A stretch of DNA of 64,000 bases from Acidithiobacillus sp. (GTDB lineage Bacteria; Pseudomonadota; Gammaproteobacteria; Acidithiobacillales; Acidithiobacillaceae). The stretch lies in contig JAQVDS010000007.1 of NCBI GenBank assembly GCA_028697715.1, positions 20,669 to 84,668 of the forward strand, written 5' to 3'. A program made the translations under genes and the position numbers. Shown one piece after another: positions 51,743 through 61,366 of the stretch (positions are counted from its first letter, which is position 1; each line of letters opens with the position of its first letter). Below the pieces are notes generated by a model. That model was given only the letters and a program-made list of their open reading frames with translations. It was not told where the DNA came from and made no database searches.

Positions 51743-52112
51743 ATCGCTCCCTGCTCGGTCAATCCTGACATACTTGCTCGACGGGGGAGGCCTTCCGAAC
51801 CACCCCTACCAGTAAGACTCTAGCATAGTTTGGTGGAAAGAAAAAGAAATATCAGGCAGTTCCAGAAGCAAAGAGGAGGCGACCCGCCCGACTCCGGTGG
51901 GTCAACGCGCAGGAAAATCGATTAATAAGATTATATTAATGTAATAATACGTAAATTTAACCACTAACTTTCAATAAGAAAGGTTATATGATAATCAGAA
52001 AAATAAAAAAATAATAGTTGCTTTGCGATTTCTATTTGACTATAAACCAGATGAAAGAATGCTTTTTATCATTCTTTCCATTTTTCGGGACAGGAATAAA
52101 GGAGGTACACCT
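51743..52112. other. Intergenic region upstream of hdeD (370 bases)
   Basis: The plus-strand half (51900-52100) is very A+T-rich (for example TTATATTAATGTAATAATACG), unlike its neighbours. It carries the hdeD promoter and an inverted repeat (next entry). No gene is seen; the A+T-rich block could be a sign of foreign DNA. Confidence 0.5.
52018..52078 (+). promoter_or_regulatory. hdeD promoter and start-site inverted repeat
   Basis: TTGCTT (52018-52023), a 17-base spacer and TATAAA (52041-52046). The predicted start coincides with a perfect inverted repeat GAAAGAATG/CATTCTTTC (52053-52061 and 52070-52078). It may be an operator or a 5' hairpin that stabilises the mRNA. Confidence 0.6.
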
Positions 52113-52724
52113 ATGAATACACAAACACTCGGGCGGGAAGATCGTATGACCCTATTCTCCTGGCAACTGCTTTTTGCCCGGGGTATCGCCGCGCTAGCTT
52201 TCGTTATCGCTGCGTTGCTGGATTTCGGTGCCACCATGACTCTGCTCATCTGGTTTTTTGCCATCTATGTCTTCTTTGATGGTGGCTACTCGGCAATCCG
52301 TCTGACACAGAAAGGCTCTGGCACCTGCCCACGGGTACTGATTGCCTTGAAGGCCATCGTTGGCGTCGCGGCCGGCATCGCCGTTATCATTCTGGCTACG
52401 CAGGGCAACATAGTGTTTACGCTGTTGACCGTATTTGCCTGGATCGCCATTGTGGGCGTGCTAGAAGGGATCTGGGTGATCCGCAACGTCCAGAACAAGG
52501 AAATGGTCCTGATCATTGGATCTTCCGCCTACCTCGCCCTGGCCATTTGTCTGCAGGTGATTTTTGCTGTCGCTCCACAGGCAGGCTCGGGCATCTACAA
52601 CTGGATCATCATCGGCTTCTCGGCGGCCTTTTCGGCAGCCATGCTGGGCATGAGTTGGGCGATGCGCCGTAATGCCCTGCGCACCACCAGTGGAGGCAAG
52701 CCCTCCACCGTTGTCGCTCATTAG
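52113..52724 (+). CDS. HdeD/DUF308 acid-resistance membrane protein
   Basis: A 203-residue protein with six membrane segments in three repeats: LLFARGIAALAFVIAALLDF, LIWFFAIYVFFDGGYSAIRL, VLEGIWVIRN, and IIIGFSAAFSAAMLGMSWAM. HdeD proteins are induced by acid in enterobacteria. A strong AGGAGG lies before the ATG. An Rrf2-type regulator follows in the same direction. Confidence 0.87.
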   Translation: MNTQTLGREDRMTLFSWQLLFARGIAALAFVIAALLDFGATMTLLIWFFAIYVFFDGGYSAIRLTQKGSGTCPRVLIALKAIVGVAAGIAVIILATQGNIVFTLLTVFAWIAIVGVLEGIWVIRNVQNKEMVLIIGSSAYLALAICLQVIFAVAPQAGSGIYNWIIIGFSAAFSAAMLGMSWAMRRNALRTTSGGKPSTVVAH

Positions 52725-52758
52725 ACCCAATTATCAAGATTTCCTGTGCCATCGGCGT

Positions 52759-52782
52759 GAGGAAGTGCTGAGGCGCTTCCTC
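52759..52782 (+). promoter_or_regulatory. Strong hairpin between hdeD and the Rrf2 gene
   Basis: GAGGAAGTGC and GCGCTTCCTC form a 10-bp stem (one G-T pair) with loop TGAG. No T run follows, so it is not a classical terminator; an RNA processing or stability element is possible. Confidence 0.45.
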
Positions 52783-52814
52783 CGTGTTAACGGCCACACA
52801 ACGACCGACTACAA

Positions 52815-53216
52815 ATGTTCAACAAAAATACCGAATGTGCCCTCCGCTGTTTGCTATTCCTTGCAGAGCAGGGAATTGGAGTACCCATTCTCTGTCGCGA
52901 CATTGCGCACGCCGTAGGGGTTTCGGAACCCTGCGTGGCTAGCGTATTACGGATTTTAGCCAAACGTGGCGTATTGGAATCTCTCAAGGGCAAGGGTGGC
53001 GGCTTTGCGCTGCGACCTGAGGCTGCGAGCCTGAGCGCCTATGACATTCTGCAAGCGGTAAGCACCGCCCCAGAAAAACAGGTGCACTGCATTCTCGGAC
53101 AAAAAGAGTGTTCTGACCTCCACCCCTGCCCGCTGCACACTGCGTGGATGGAATTGCAGGAACAACAGAACAACCTGCTCAGGGGATTCTGCTTGGCCAG
53201 TCTGATTCCGTCCTGA
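52815..53216 (+). CDS. Rrf2-family transcriptional regulator
   Basis: A 133-residue winged-helix regulator. CALRCLLFLAEQ and VSEPCVASVLRILAKRGVLES hold the helix-turn-helix; GKGGGFALRPEA is the wing. Cys92, Cys99 and Cys105 (C-x6-C-x5-C) can bind an Fe-S cluster as in IscR/NsrR. The first spacing is one residue longer than in IscR (x5). No Shine-Dalgarno is visible before the ATG. It may sense iron-sulfur, NO or sulfur status. Confidence 0.87.
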   Translation: MFNKNTECALRCLLFLAEQGIGVPILCRDIAHAVGVSEPCVASVLRILAKRGVLESLKGKGGGFALRPEAASLSAYDILQAVSTAPEKQVHCILGQKECSDLHPCPLHTAWMELQEQQNNLLRGFCLASLIPS

Positions 53217-53231
53217 GGGACAACAGAAGCG

Positions 53232-54323
53232 TCATACGTTGAACAGAAAGTTCATCACGTCACCGTCATGGACGACATAGTCCTTACCTTCGGCACGCAG
53301 TTTACCGGCCTCTTTGGCACCCGTTTCGCCACGGTAGTGAATGTAATCTTCGTAAGAGATCGTCTGCGCCCGAATAAAACCACGCTCGAAGTCGCTGTGA
53401 ATGACCCCGGCGGCCTGAGGCGCAGTAGCCCCTACCGGGATCGTCCAGGCACGCACTTCCTTTTCGCCGGCGGTGAAATAGGTCTGCAGACCTAAAAGCT
53501 GGTAGGCAGCGCGGATGATCCGGTTGAGTCCTGGCTCTTGTAACCCGAGGTCCTGCAAAAATGCGAGCTGTTCTTCCGGCTCCAACTCCGCCAGTTCGGC
53601 CTCGATGGCGGCACAAACTGGTACCACCTGCGCGCCCCGTTCCCCCGCCCATGCCTCCAAAGGTGCCCGCCACGGGCCGTCTTCGAGCTCGTTCTCCGCC
53701 ACATTGGCGATGACCATCAAGGGCTTCAGGGTAAGCAGAAAGAGTTCGCGCAGCACTTGGCGCTCCTCTGCCGTCAGCGGCGCGCTTTGTGCCGGCTTGC
53801 CGGCGTTCAGGTGCGGCTGCAGCTTGTTCATGGCGGCAAGCTCCGCAATCGCCTCTTTATTCCCGCCCTTGGCCTGCCGCGTCACGCGCGTCAGTGCCTT
53901 TTCCAGGCTGGCCAGGTCCGCCAAGACCAGCTCCGTCATGACGGTTTCCAGGTCAGCAACGGGATCGACCTGCCCATTCACATGCACCACATTCGGATCG
54001 ACAAAACACCGGGTCACCAGGGCAATGGCGTCGGTCTCGCGAATGTGGGCGAGAAATTGATTACCGAGACCCTCTCCCTGGGCGGCACCAGCCACCAACC
54101 CGGCGATATCGACAAACTCCATCACCGCCGGCACGACCTTCTGCGGATGAACGATTTCCGCCAGGGCCAGCAAGCGCGGATCCGGAACACTGACCAGCCC
54201 CACATTGGGTTCAATGGTACAGAAGGGATAGTTTTCTGCCGCAATCCCCGCCTTAGTGATGGCGTTGAAAAGGGTGGATTTACCAACGTTGGGCAGGCCA
54301 ACAATGCCGCAAGCCAAACTCAT
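53232..54323 (-). CDS. ychF: Ribosome-associated ATPase YchF
   Basis: A 363-residue OBG-family ATPase. [17 protein letters not shown] is the P-loop; [27 protein letters not shown] the switch; NVAENELED the NKxE-equivalent; and the C-terminal TGS domain ends [19 protein letters not shown]. pth and rplY lie upstream on the same strand, a common order. Confidence 0.95.
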   Translation of the reverse strand: MSLACGIVGLPNVGKSTLFNAITKAGIAAENYPFCTIEPNVGLVSVPDPRLLALAEIVHPQKVVPAVMEFVDIAGLVAGAAQGEGLGNQFLAHIRETDAIALVTRCFVDPNVVHVNGQVDPVADLETVMTELVLADLASLEKALTRVTRQAKGGNKEAIAELAAMNKLQPHLNAGKPAQSAPLTAEERQVLRELFLLTLKPLMVIANVAENELEDGPWRAPLEAWAGERGAQVVPVCAAIEAELAELEPEEQLAFLQDLGLQEPGLNRIIRAAYQLLGLQTYFTAGEKEVRAWTIPVGATAPQAAGVIHSDFERGFIRAQTISYEDYIHYRGETGAKEAGKLRAEGKDYVVHDGDVMNFLFNV

Positions 54324-54332
54324 GGAGGGCTC

Positions 54333-54902
54333 CTATTCGCTGTGCAGGGTCTTCATGGCGGCATCCGCCCGCCCGGCGAGAAAATCATCCAGAACACCCA
54401 GACTGCGGTCGATGGCGGCATGGATTTCCGCTTCTACCGTAGCCCCAGGGCGTGCTAGCACATATCCCACGACCCGATCCTTGTGGCCGGGATGCCCAAT
54501 GCCAATACGCAGGCGCCAGTAGTCCCGCGTCCCCAGGGCGCGATCGAGATCGCGCAGACCATTGTGCCCACCGTGGCCACCAGACCATTTGAAACGGGCC
54601 ACACCGGGAGGAAGGTCGAGTTCGTCGTGCACCACGAGGATACGCGCAGGCGAAATCTTAAAGAAGGCGGCAGCGGCCTGCACCGGCGCTCCGGAACGAT
54701 TCATGAAGTCCTGCGGCTGCAACACGAGCAGATCATGGCCGCCGATCGCGAACCGGGCAAGCTCCGTCTTCCAGGCCTTCTCCAGGCGCCAAGAAGCTTG
54801 GTGGCGCTGCACCAGTTCCTGCACAAAGCAAAAACCCGCGTTGTGGCGGGTTTTTGCATAGTCCGGACCGGGATTACCCAGACCGGCAATCAACCAGTCC
54901 AT
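54333..54902 (-). CDS. pth: Peptidyl-tRNA hydrolase
   Basis: A 189-residue enzyme that frees tRNA from aborted peptidyl-tRNA. LIAGLGNPGPDYAKTRHNAGF contains the catalytic His near residue 20; DLLVLQPQDFMNRSG, LDLPPGVARFKWSGGHGGHNGLRDL and IGIGHPGHKDRVVGYVL complete the fold. Nine bases from ychF and eight from rplY. Confidence 0.95.
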   Translation of the reverse strand: MDWLIAGLGNPGPDYAKTRHNAGFCFVQELVQRHQASWRLEKAWKTELARFAIGGHDLLVLQPQDFMNRSGAPVQAAAAFFKISPARILVVHDELDLPPGVARFKWSGGHGGHNGLRDLDRALGTRDYWRLRIGIGHPGHKDRVVGYVLARPGATVEAEIHAAIDRSLGVLDDFLAGRADAAMKTLHSE

Positions 54903-54910
54903 GAAGCGGG

Positions 54911-55528
54911 TTACTCCGCCGCAGCGCCTTCTTCTTCACTGGCCGCCGGACCATGTGGGGCATGGATCGACACCACTTCCTTGTCATCCTCATGCTTGAG
55001 CGCAACCAGCACGACATTGGCCGGCAATTTGAGGTTGGACAAATGGATACTTTCGCCCACTTGCAGCTCGCGCACATCCACTTCAATGGCCTCTGGCAGC
55101 TTGCCGACCGGGGCCTGAATCTCGACTTCCGTCAGCGCACGATGCAGCAGACCGCCTCCCATCTTCACTCCTACGGCGTTTTGTTCGTTGAGCAGGTGCA
55201 CAGGCACACTCAAGGTGACCAACTCACCTTGGTGCACGCGCATAAAGTCCACATGAAGGATATCATTCTTATAGGGATGCATCTGCAGGTCGCGAATCAG
55301 CACGCTTTCCTTGCGGCCACCCAGGTCCAGGGTAATGACGTTGCTATACACCTGCTCATTGCCAAGAAACTTGTAGGCGGCAAAGACATCCAGGCTAATG
55401 GATTCCGCCGGCTTGCCGTCGCCATAAACGACCGCCGGGATCCGGCCCGCGCGGCGCAAGCGTCGGCTGTTACGACGGCCTTCTTCCTTGCGTGGCTCGG
55501 CAGCAAGGACAAAATTTGCTTCGGTCAT
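54911..55528 (-). CDS. rplY: 50S ribosomal protein L25 (Ctc form)
   Basis: A 205-residue, general-stress-type L25/Ctc. RRLRRAGRIPAVVYGDGK and VLIRDLQMHPYKNDILHVDFM give the 5S rRNA-binding domain; the C-terminal beta-domain ends with Glu/Ala-rich residues. First gene of rplY-pth-ychF. Confidence 0.94.
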   Translation of the reverse strand: MTEANFVLAAEPRKEEGRRNSRRLRRAGRIPAVVYGDGKPAESISLDVFAAYKFLGNEQVYSNVITLDLGGRKESVLIRDLQMHPYKNDILHVDFMRVHQGELVTLSVPVHLLNEQNAVGVKMGGGLLHRALTEVEIQAPVGKLPEAIEVDVRELQVGESIHLSNLKLPANVVLVALKHEDDKEVVSIHAPHGPAASEEEGAAAE

Positions 55529-55606
55529 TGATGATTACTCCTTCTATTGCGTTATCACGAGCGGGGCGAGGGACGACCGTGCCTTTCTCCCCTGAACGAG
55601 GCGCAA

Positions 55607-55635
55607 ACTATACGAGGATCAAGACCCTGGCGCAA
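55607..55635 (-). promoter_or_regulatory. Probable promoter for rplY-pth-ychF
   Basis: On the minus strand TTGCGC, a 17-base spacer and TATAGT (5/6 to TATAAT). It lies about 80 bases before the rplY start. Confidence 0.5.
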
Positions 55636-55670
55636 GGCAGGGATACGCCCTCTCCCCGGGGCGGAATCAG

Positions 55671-56147
55671 TCACTCCAAGCCGGGGGGAGGACCCATGAC
55701 GGAATCCTGGGGATATACCTCGCCCGTACCGAGGGTATCGGCACGGCCGGCAGGCACACCGACCTCTCGCGCCGCCTGGGTCATCATGCGCCGATAATAA
55801 TATCGTGCCAGTGCCGGATTTTTGCTGACGCCCAGCCCCTTTTCATAGGCCAGGCCGAGGTCGAAATCGGCCTTCGCCACCCCCAGGTCGGAGGCGATGC
55901 GATACCAATGCAGGGCTTGCTCCCAGCTCTTGGGCACCGTGCGTTCCTGTTTGCAAATGGGTGGCGCGTAGAGCGTACCCAGAAAAAACGCCGCCTCAGC
56001 ATGGCCGTTGCGTGCTGCTCGCTGCAGTTGCGCCAGGGCCTGCGGATCCTGTTCCGCCTGCTTGCGCAGGGCTTCCCAATCCTGCGCGAAGGCTGGCAGC
56101 GCAAGAAAGGCGGCAACCAGGGCAAGGGCACGGAGGGGCACTCTCAT
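55671..56147 (-). CDS. Secreted Sel1-like repeat protein
   Basis: A 158-residue protein with a signal peptide ([16 protein letters not shown]) and two Sel1/TPR-like repeats: [15 protein letters not shown] and [20 protein letters not shown], the second being canonical. It probably binds other envelope proteins. Its ATG overlaps the prfC stop (ATGA). Function unknown. Confidence 0.8.
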   Translation of the reverse strand: MRVPLRALALVAAFLALPAFAQDWEALRKQAEQDPQALAQLQRAARNGHAEAAFFLGTLYAPPICKQERTVPKSWEQALHWYRIASDLGVAKADFDLGLAYEKGLGVSKNPALARYYYRRMMTQAAREVGVPAGRADTLGTGEVYPQDSVMGPPPGLE

Positions 56148-57769
56148 GCGCCGGCATGCTCGCGAGTGGCATGGAAGATGATCTCCGGCCAGCGCTCCTG
56201 GGTAAGCTCCAGATTCACCCGTGAAGGCGCGAGATAGGCAAGACGATTGCCGGCGTCTTCCGCCAGATGTTCTTCCAGCTTGCGGCTGAATTCCGCCAGG
56301 CGCTTGGCATCCGCGCATTCCACCCAACGCGCGGTCTGCACGCTCACGGGTTCAAAGCTGGCCTCGACGGCATATTCGCTCTTCAGCCGCTCCGCCACCA
56401 CATCAAACTGCAAGACCCCGACCGCGCCGAGGATGAGATCCCCACCCTGCAACGGACGAAAAACCTGGGTTGCGCCCTCCTCTGCCAACTGCTGCAGACC
56501 TTTCTGCAACTGTTTGGCCTTGAGGGGATTGCGCAAACGCACGCGGCGGAACAGTTCCGGGGCAAAGTAGGGGATGCCGGTAAATTGCAGGTCTTCGCCC
56601 ATGCTGAAGCTGTCACCGATCTGGATGCTGCCGTGGTTGTGCAAACCGATGATATCCCCGGCATAGGCGTCTTCCACCAGTTCACGCTCACGCGCCAGGA
56701 AGGTGATGGGATTGTGAATTTGGATCTCTCGCCCCAGGCGCAGGTGACGCACGCGCATGCCGCGCTGAAAGTGCCCAGAACAGATGCGCAGAAACGCGAC
56801 CCGATCGCGATGCTGCGGGTCCATGTTGGCCTGGATCTTGAAGACGAAACCAGAGAACTTTTCTTCATCGGGCTCGACACAGCGGCTCGTGGCGGGCCGG
56901 GGAAGCGGTCCCGGAGCCCAGTCGATGAGTGCCTGCAACAACTCGCGCACGCCAAAGTTATTGATTGCCGAGCCAAAAAAGACCGGCGTTTGCTTGCCCG
57001 CAAGAAACGCTTCCAGATCGAAGGGATTGGCGGCGGCACGCAGCAGCTCGATTTCGTCACGCAAGTCCGCCATTTCCTCGGGAAAACGACGGTCCAGTTC
57101 CGGATTATCGAGACCGGATATAACCTCCAACTCCTGCTCGCGACTCTCCTGCCCTGGGGTAAAGACCAGCATCTCGTCGCGCAACAGGTGATAGACGCCA
57201 CGAAAGCGCTTACCCATGCCCACCGGCCAGGTGACTGGCGCGCAGGCAATGCCGAGCACCGACTCGACTTCATCCATCAGCTCGGTGGGGTCGCGGCTTT
57301 CGCGATCGAATTTATTCATGAAGGTGATGATGGGGGTATCCCGCAGACGGCAGACCTCCAGTAGCTTGATGGTCTGCGCCTCGACGCCGTTGGCGGCGTC
57401 GATGACCATCAGTGCCGAATCCACTGCCGTCAACACGCGATAGGTATCTTCGGAGAAGTCCTGGTGACCTGGCGTGTCGAGCAAATTGATCACGTGATCG
57501 GCATACTCGAACTGCATCACCGAACTGGCGACCGAGATGCCACGGCTCTTCTCAATCGCCATCCAATCGCTAGTGGCGTGACGACTGCTTTTACGTGCCT
57601 TTACCGTCCCTGCCATCTGGATGGCCCCACCAAAGAGCAGTAGCTTCTCTGTCAGGGTCGTCTTGCCCGCATCCGGGTGCGAAATAATGGCAAAGGTGCG
57701 ACGGCGACGAATCTCGTCCAAGCTGTGGGGGCGCGCCAGCGCCTCGGCATTTTCCGACATTTCGTTCAA
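56144..57769 (-). CDS. prfC: Peptide chain release factor 3
   Basis: A 541-residue GTPase that recycles RF1/RF2. [16 protein letters not shown] (P-loop), [29 protein letters not shown] and [12 protein letters not shown] (NKxD) are followed by the EF-G-like domains with [16 protein letters not shown] [15 protein letters not shown]. rimI overlaps its start side by four bases. Confidence 0.96.
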   Translation of the reverse strand: MNEMSENAEALARPHSLDEIRRRRTFAIISHPDAGKTTLTEKLLLFGGAIQMAGTVKARKSSRHATSDWMAIEKSRGISVASSVMQFEYADHVINLLDTPGHQDFSEDTYRVLTAVDSALMVIDAANGVEAQTIKLLEVCRLRDTPIITFMNKFDRESRDPTELMDEVESVLGIACAPVTWPVGMGKRFRGVYHLLRDEMLVFTPGQESREQELEVISGLDNPELDRRFPEEMADLRDEIELLRAAANPFDLEAFLAGKQTPVFFGSAINNFGVRELLQALIDWAPGPLPRPATSRCVEPDEEKFSGFVFKIQANMDPQHRDRVAFLRICSGHFQRGMRVRHLRLGREIQIHNPITFLARERELVEDAYAGDIIGLHNHGSIQIGDSFSMGEDLQFTGIPYFAPELFRRVRLRNPLKAKQLQKGLQQLAEEGATQVFRPLQGGDLILGAVGVLQFDVVAERLKSEYAVEASFEPVSVQTARWVECADAKRLAEFSRKLEEHLAEDAGNRLAYLAPSRVNLELTQERWPEIIFHATREHAGA

Positions 57770-58233
57770 CTCTCAGACAACGTGGAGAGGGCATTGATCA
57801 AGGAGCGAGACAACACCAAGGCATCCTCGCGACCCTCTTTGTTTCGATAATACTGCAAACGCACGCCAATTTCATGAAAGCCTGCCTGATGGTAGAGCTC
57901 CTGCGCGGCATGGTTGGAAACCCGCACCTCGAGAAACGCTCGTTCGGCACCCAGTTGTTTGGCGCGACCGAGTAACTGTTGAAGCATTTCTCGGCCATGA
58001 CCACGGCGACGATAGAGCGGATGGACTCCCAAATTCAGTACATGCGCCTCCGCCGCCCCCACCGAGAGGACGCCAAAACTGAGCAACTGGTCACCTGCCC
58101 CCCCCACCCAGGCATCGTAACCGGCAAGCAGACAGTCCCGAAAAATCCCTCGCGTCCAGGGACCAGGGGATATCTGCTCTTCCAAAGCCGCCACGGCATC
58201 GAGATCATCGCTGGTCATGATCCGCAGCGCCAC
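57766..58233 (-). CDS. rimI: Ribosomal-protein S18 alanine N-acetyltransferase RimI
   Basis: A 155-residue [24 protein letters not shown] and [22 protein letters not shown] (acetyl-CoA loop RRRGHG), then [19 protein letters not shown]. Start is GTG at 58233, overlapping the tsaB stop, with GGAGA eight bases upstream. tsaB is the usual neighbour. Confidence 0.9.
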   Translation of the reverse strand: MALRIMTSDDLDAVAALEEQISPGPWTRGIFRDCLLAGYDAWVGGAGDQLLSFGVLSVGAAEAHVLNLGVHPLYRRRGHGREMLQQLLGRAKQLGAERAFLEVRVSNHAAQELYHQAGFHEIGVRLQYYRNKEGREDALVLSRSLINALSTLSES

Positions 58234-58898
58234 TACTTGCTCTCCTCGGCCTGGGAAGGACGGATGTAGTGCGGTTCCAGTGCTTCTGGCGGGACTCCCG
58301 GGTCGCCCGACGCGGCGCGCCGCCGCGCGATTTGCAAGACCTGCGCCGCTTGGGGATAGGCATCGCCGCGCCAGCAACGAACGTCGGACCAGCGCGGCGC
58401 ATACTGGGTCCAGCCCGTACCCAGGCCCAGCCAAGGATCTGGTGTCGGTGGCCAGGCGAGATCTTCCGGGCGGCAGACCCGTTCTGCGCCAATCAGCTCG
58501 GGAATACCAGCTTCATCCGAGCGAAAGGCCGCCGCGTAAACTTCTCCCTTGCGGGCGTCGAAAGCGACCAGCGTTGGCTCAGCCGGCGCCGCCGCGGCAA
58601 GGGCCTGGAGGCTCGAGACCGGATAGATCGATCGTCCGCTTGCGATGCCCAGGCCCTGCATCGTGCTAATTCCAAGGCGCACAGCGGTGAAGCCGCCCGG
58701 CCCCACGCCACAGGCGAAGGCATCGATCTGCGCCAGCTGCAATCCAGCGTGCGCCAGGAGGCCATCAATCATCGGCAAGAGCAGATCACTGTGGCGGTTG
58801 GGGGCTACAACCACGTCCTGCCATAGATTCTGGCCATCCGAAATGGCTACTGAACAGGCCTCAGTTGCGGTCTCGATGGCTAACCAGATTTTCTTCAC
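58233..58898 (-). CDS. tsaB: tRNA threonylcarbamoyladenosine biosynthesis protein TsaB
   Basis: A 221-residue TsaB (YeaZ) that with TsaD/TsaE makes t6A37. IWLAIETATEACSVAISDG at the start, GVGPGGFTAVRLGISTMQGL in the middle, and DARKGEVYAAAF. Start GTG at 58898 overlaps the dinG stop (GTGA); a TTG at 58913 is the alternative. Confidence 0.9.
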   Translation of the reverse strand: MKKIWLAIETATEACSVAISDGQNLWQDVVVAPNRHSDLLLPMIDGLLAHAGLQLAQIDAFACGVGPGGFTAVRLGISTMQGLGIASGRSIYPVSSLQALAAAAPAEPTLVAFDARKGEVYAAAFRSDEAGIPELIGAERVCRPEDLAWPPTPDPWLGLGTGWTQYAPRWSDVRCWRGDAYPQAAQVLQIARRRAASGDPGVPPEALEPHYIRPSQAEESK

Positions 58899-60814
58899 GC
58901 GCGTTCCCGCCAAAAATCCTGCACCTCTGCAAGCTCGCTACTCTGCCGCATGGGCGGCAGACTCTGCAAGAAGATGCGTCCATAGCCCTTGCTGCGCAAC
59001 CGTGGATCACAAAGCATCAACACCCCGCGATCCTGCTCCGAGCGAATCAAGCGGCCAGCCCCCTGACAGAGGGCGATGACCGCCTGCGGGATCTGCAGGT
59101 CACGAAACGGGTCGCCACCCCGCTCCCGAATCCGTTGCATGCGCGCTTGCAGCACCGGATCCCCCGGACTGGCAAAGGGAAGTTTATCGATGATCACCGT
59201 CGATAGCGCCTCCCCCTGCACATCGACCCCCTCCCAAAAGCTTGCCGCTCCGAGCAAGACTGCATCGCCGGCAGTACGGAAGCGTTCGAGCAGGCGTGAG
59301 CGCGGTGCCTGCCCCTGCACCAGTAAGGGATAGCGCAGACGACTGGAAAGAATCGCCGCCGCCTCCTGCAGGGCGCGATGGCTGGTAAAGAGGAAAAATG
59401 CCCGGCCTCCACTGGCCTCCAGCACCGGCAGGGCTGCCTCCAGACAGGCACGGGTATAACCGGTACTGCTCGGCTCGGGAAGCCCGGCAGGCAGGTACAG
59501 CAAGGCTTGGTGTGCGTAGTCGAAGGGTGCTACTGCCAGAAAATCCTTACTTTCCGGCAAACCGAAGAGCTTGCGCGTTTGCGCGAAATCTCCGCCAATA
59601 CGCAAGGTAGCACTGGTGAGCAGGACCGCATCGAATTGCGAAAACAGGTGTTTTTGCAGGGTCTCGGCGGGATCCAGGGGGGTAGCGTGCAATAACAGCC
59701 CGCGTCCCCGACGCTCACACCAACGAACTTCCTGCTCCTCCAGACCAGGTGCGGCGAAATGCGCCAAGACACTTTGCAGCTCTTCGCCACGCCGGGCGCA
59801 CTGCTCCAGACCCTTGCCGCGCGGCGCGGCGCTGCGCAACTGCTCCTGCAAGGGCGCAAAACAGCGCAACAGCGTACGGAACTGCTGGGCGACGCCCGCA
59901 TCGTCATCCGGGCACCACTCCTGTCGTCCCTCCCCGGCACTCTCTAGCCAACGTTGCACGGCATGTTCCCAATCCTGCACCGCTGCACGCAAGTCGCCAT
60001 CGTCGGCAGCCTCTGCCAGCGCTGCAACCCGGATATCCCGCCCCCATTCGGCCAGCCGATGGGCACTCAGATGCTGGCCAAAAAACTGTGCCGTCAGCTC
60101 CGGCAACTGATGCGCCTCATCCACAATCAGCGCATCTGCACTCGGCAACAGGTCGCCCTTGCCCTCCGCCTTCAGTGCGAGGTCGGATAGCAAAAGATGA
60201 TGATTGACGACGATCAGTTCCGCTTCCTGCGCCTGACGCCGCGCCTCCAAGACCGGGCAGGAGGACTGAGCGGGACAGTCCGCACCAAGGCAGTTATCCC
60301 GGGTAGAGGTCACCAGCGGCCAGATCGCAGAATCCTCGGCCACGCTGCGCAACTCTGCAATGTCGCCATCCCGGGTGGCGGCGGCCCAGTCCGCAACCCG
60401 CAGCAGATCACGCTGCAGGGTAGCCGTCACGCCCTCCCGCAGTGCTTCCTGCAAACGATAGGGGCAGATATAATTGCTGCGCCCCTTGAGCCGCAGGCTA
60501 CGCAGCGACTGCGGCCACGCCGCGCGCAAGATCGGGAGATCCTTTTCGATGAGCTGGTCTTGTAAGGCGCGGCTGCCAGTAGAGACAATGACCTGCCGAC
60601 CAGAAAGAAGCGCGGGCAGGAGGTACGCAAAACTTTTGCCCGTTCCCGTACCCGCCTCTATCAGCGCCACCCCGCCATCGCCCAATACTGCGGCGACCCG
60701 CGCCGCCATTTCCTGCTGTTGGCCCCGCACGCGGAATCCCGGCAACAACGCGGCAAGGGGACTCGTCGCCCCCAGCATCTCCTCCCAATCGACCAGCCTC
60801 TCCGCAGCGCTCAT
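58895..60814 (-). CDS. dinG: DinG/YoaA-family Fe-S DNA helicase
   Basis: A 639-residue XPD-like helicase. EAGTGTGKSFAYLLPAL (Walker A), an Fe-S Cys set beginning ICPYRLQEAL and continuing LGADCPAQSSCPVLEAR, VDEAHQLPELTAQFF (DEAH) and GAASFWEGVDVQGEALS with GAGRLIRSEQDRGVL near the C-terminus. ATG 60814 is used; TTG at 60841 is an alternative. Confidence 0.9.
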   Translation of the reverse strand: MSAAERLVDWEEMLGATSPLAALLPGFRVRGQQQEMAARVAAVLGDGGVALIEAGTGTGKSFAYLLPALLSGRQVIVSTGSRALQDQLIEKDLPILRAAWPQSLRSLRLKGRSNYICPYRLQEALREGVTATLQRDLLRVADWAAATRDGDIAELRSVAEDSAIWPLVTSTRDNCLGADCPAQSSCPVLEARRQAQEAELIVVNHHLLLSDLALKAEGKGDLLPSADALIVDEAHQLPELTAQFFGQHLSAHRLAEWGRDIRVAALAEAADDGDLRAAVQDWEHAVQRWLESAGEGRQEWCPDDDAGVAQQFRTLLRCFAPLQEQLRSAAPRGKGLEQCARRGEELQSVLAHFAAPGLEEQEVRWCERRGRGLLLHATPLDPAETLQKHLFSQFDAVLLTSATLRIGGDFAQTRKLFGLPESKDFLAVAPFDYAHQALLYLPAGLPEPSSTGYTRACLEAALPVLEASGGRAFFLFTSHRALQEAAAILSSRLRYPLLVQGQAPRSRLLERFRTAGDAVLLGAASFWEGVDVQGEALSTVIIDKLPFASPGDPVLQARMQRIRERGGDPFRDLQIPQAVIALCQGAGRLIRSEQDRGVLMLCDPRLRSKGYGRIFLQSLPPMRQSSELAEVQDFWRERA

Positions 60815-60870
60815 GGGCTGGTCCAACGGGCAACTCGACAAAAGAAATCGAGCGGTTTACCCTGCCGTGC

Positions 60871-61191
60871 ATGTATAAACGCCGCGCCCATATCGTCTTT
60901 TTGCACGAACAATACCCGGGAATCGCCGAGCGCGCTGTCGCGCTGGCCGAACAGTCTGGCGGAAAATGGCTGGAAGCGCGACATGAACACCTGGATCGAG
61001 ACTGGCCTGATTTGTTGATCCTATTGGATGGACGAGACCCAGACAAGTTGGAACTCGCCAGCCACACCCGCGGGAAGTCCTGGCCCTTGGGGCCAGACTG
61101 GGAGGCAGAACTGCAGCAGCGTATTGGCGGCATGATTGGCGGCTTCCGCCTGCTGGCCCGCCTAGATGACAGCGGCGCGCCAAATCCCTAG
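60871..61191 (+). CDS. Degenerate LMW protein-tyrosine-phosphatase/ArsC-like protein
   Basis: A 106-residue protein. The pattern HIVFLHEQYPGIAERAVALA aligns by eye with the N-terminal loop of low-molecular-weight phosphatases and thioredoxin-type arsenate reductases (VLFVCxxNxxRSxxAEA), but the CX5R nucleophile loop is missing. WPDLLILLDG and SWPLGPDWEAELQQRI correspond to the later strand and WDxPDP-like motif. It is therefore probably not a phosphatase; a sensing or binding role is open. Divergent from dinG. Confidence 0.55.
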   Translation: MYKRRAHIVFLHEQYPGIAERAVALAEQSGGKWLEARHEHLDRDWPDLLILLDGRDPDKLELASHTRGKSWPLGPDWEAELQQRIGGMIGGFRLLARLDDSGAPNP

Positions 61192-61366
61192 CACGTTTTC
61201 CGGATCTGTCCCAGCCCGGGCAGTTTTTTCCAAGGAATTGTGCAGCACGGTCCAGCCGGAAATCGACTGTGCACTACAAATCGTGATCCCCCTGAACCTG
61301 ATCGTGCGGCCCCAGAATTGCTACACTTCGGCAGCAAAACAGCAAAATCAGGGAGGCAACCGCATC
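61192..61366 (+). other. Leader region upstream of ccsA (175 bases)
   Basis: No gene or clear hairpin is seen. GGGAGG lies 11 bases before the chosen ccsA ATG; a promoter is not obvious. A longer reading frame entering from 61166 has no family support. Confidence 0.4.

Noticed and set aside
56267..57364. 365-codon frame antisense to prfC
   Set aside because: Fully inside a gene with unmistakable release factor 3 motifs; high G+C coding DNA often opens long antisense frames.
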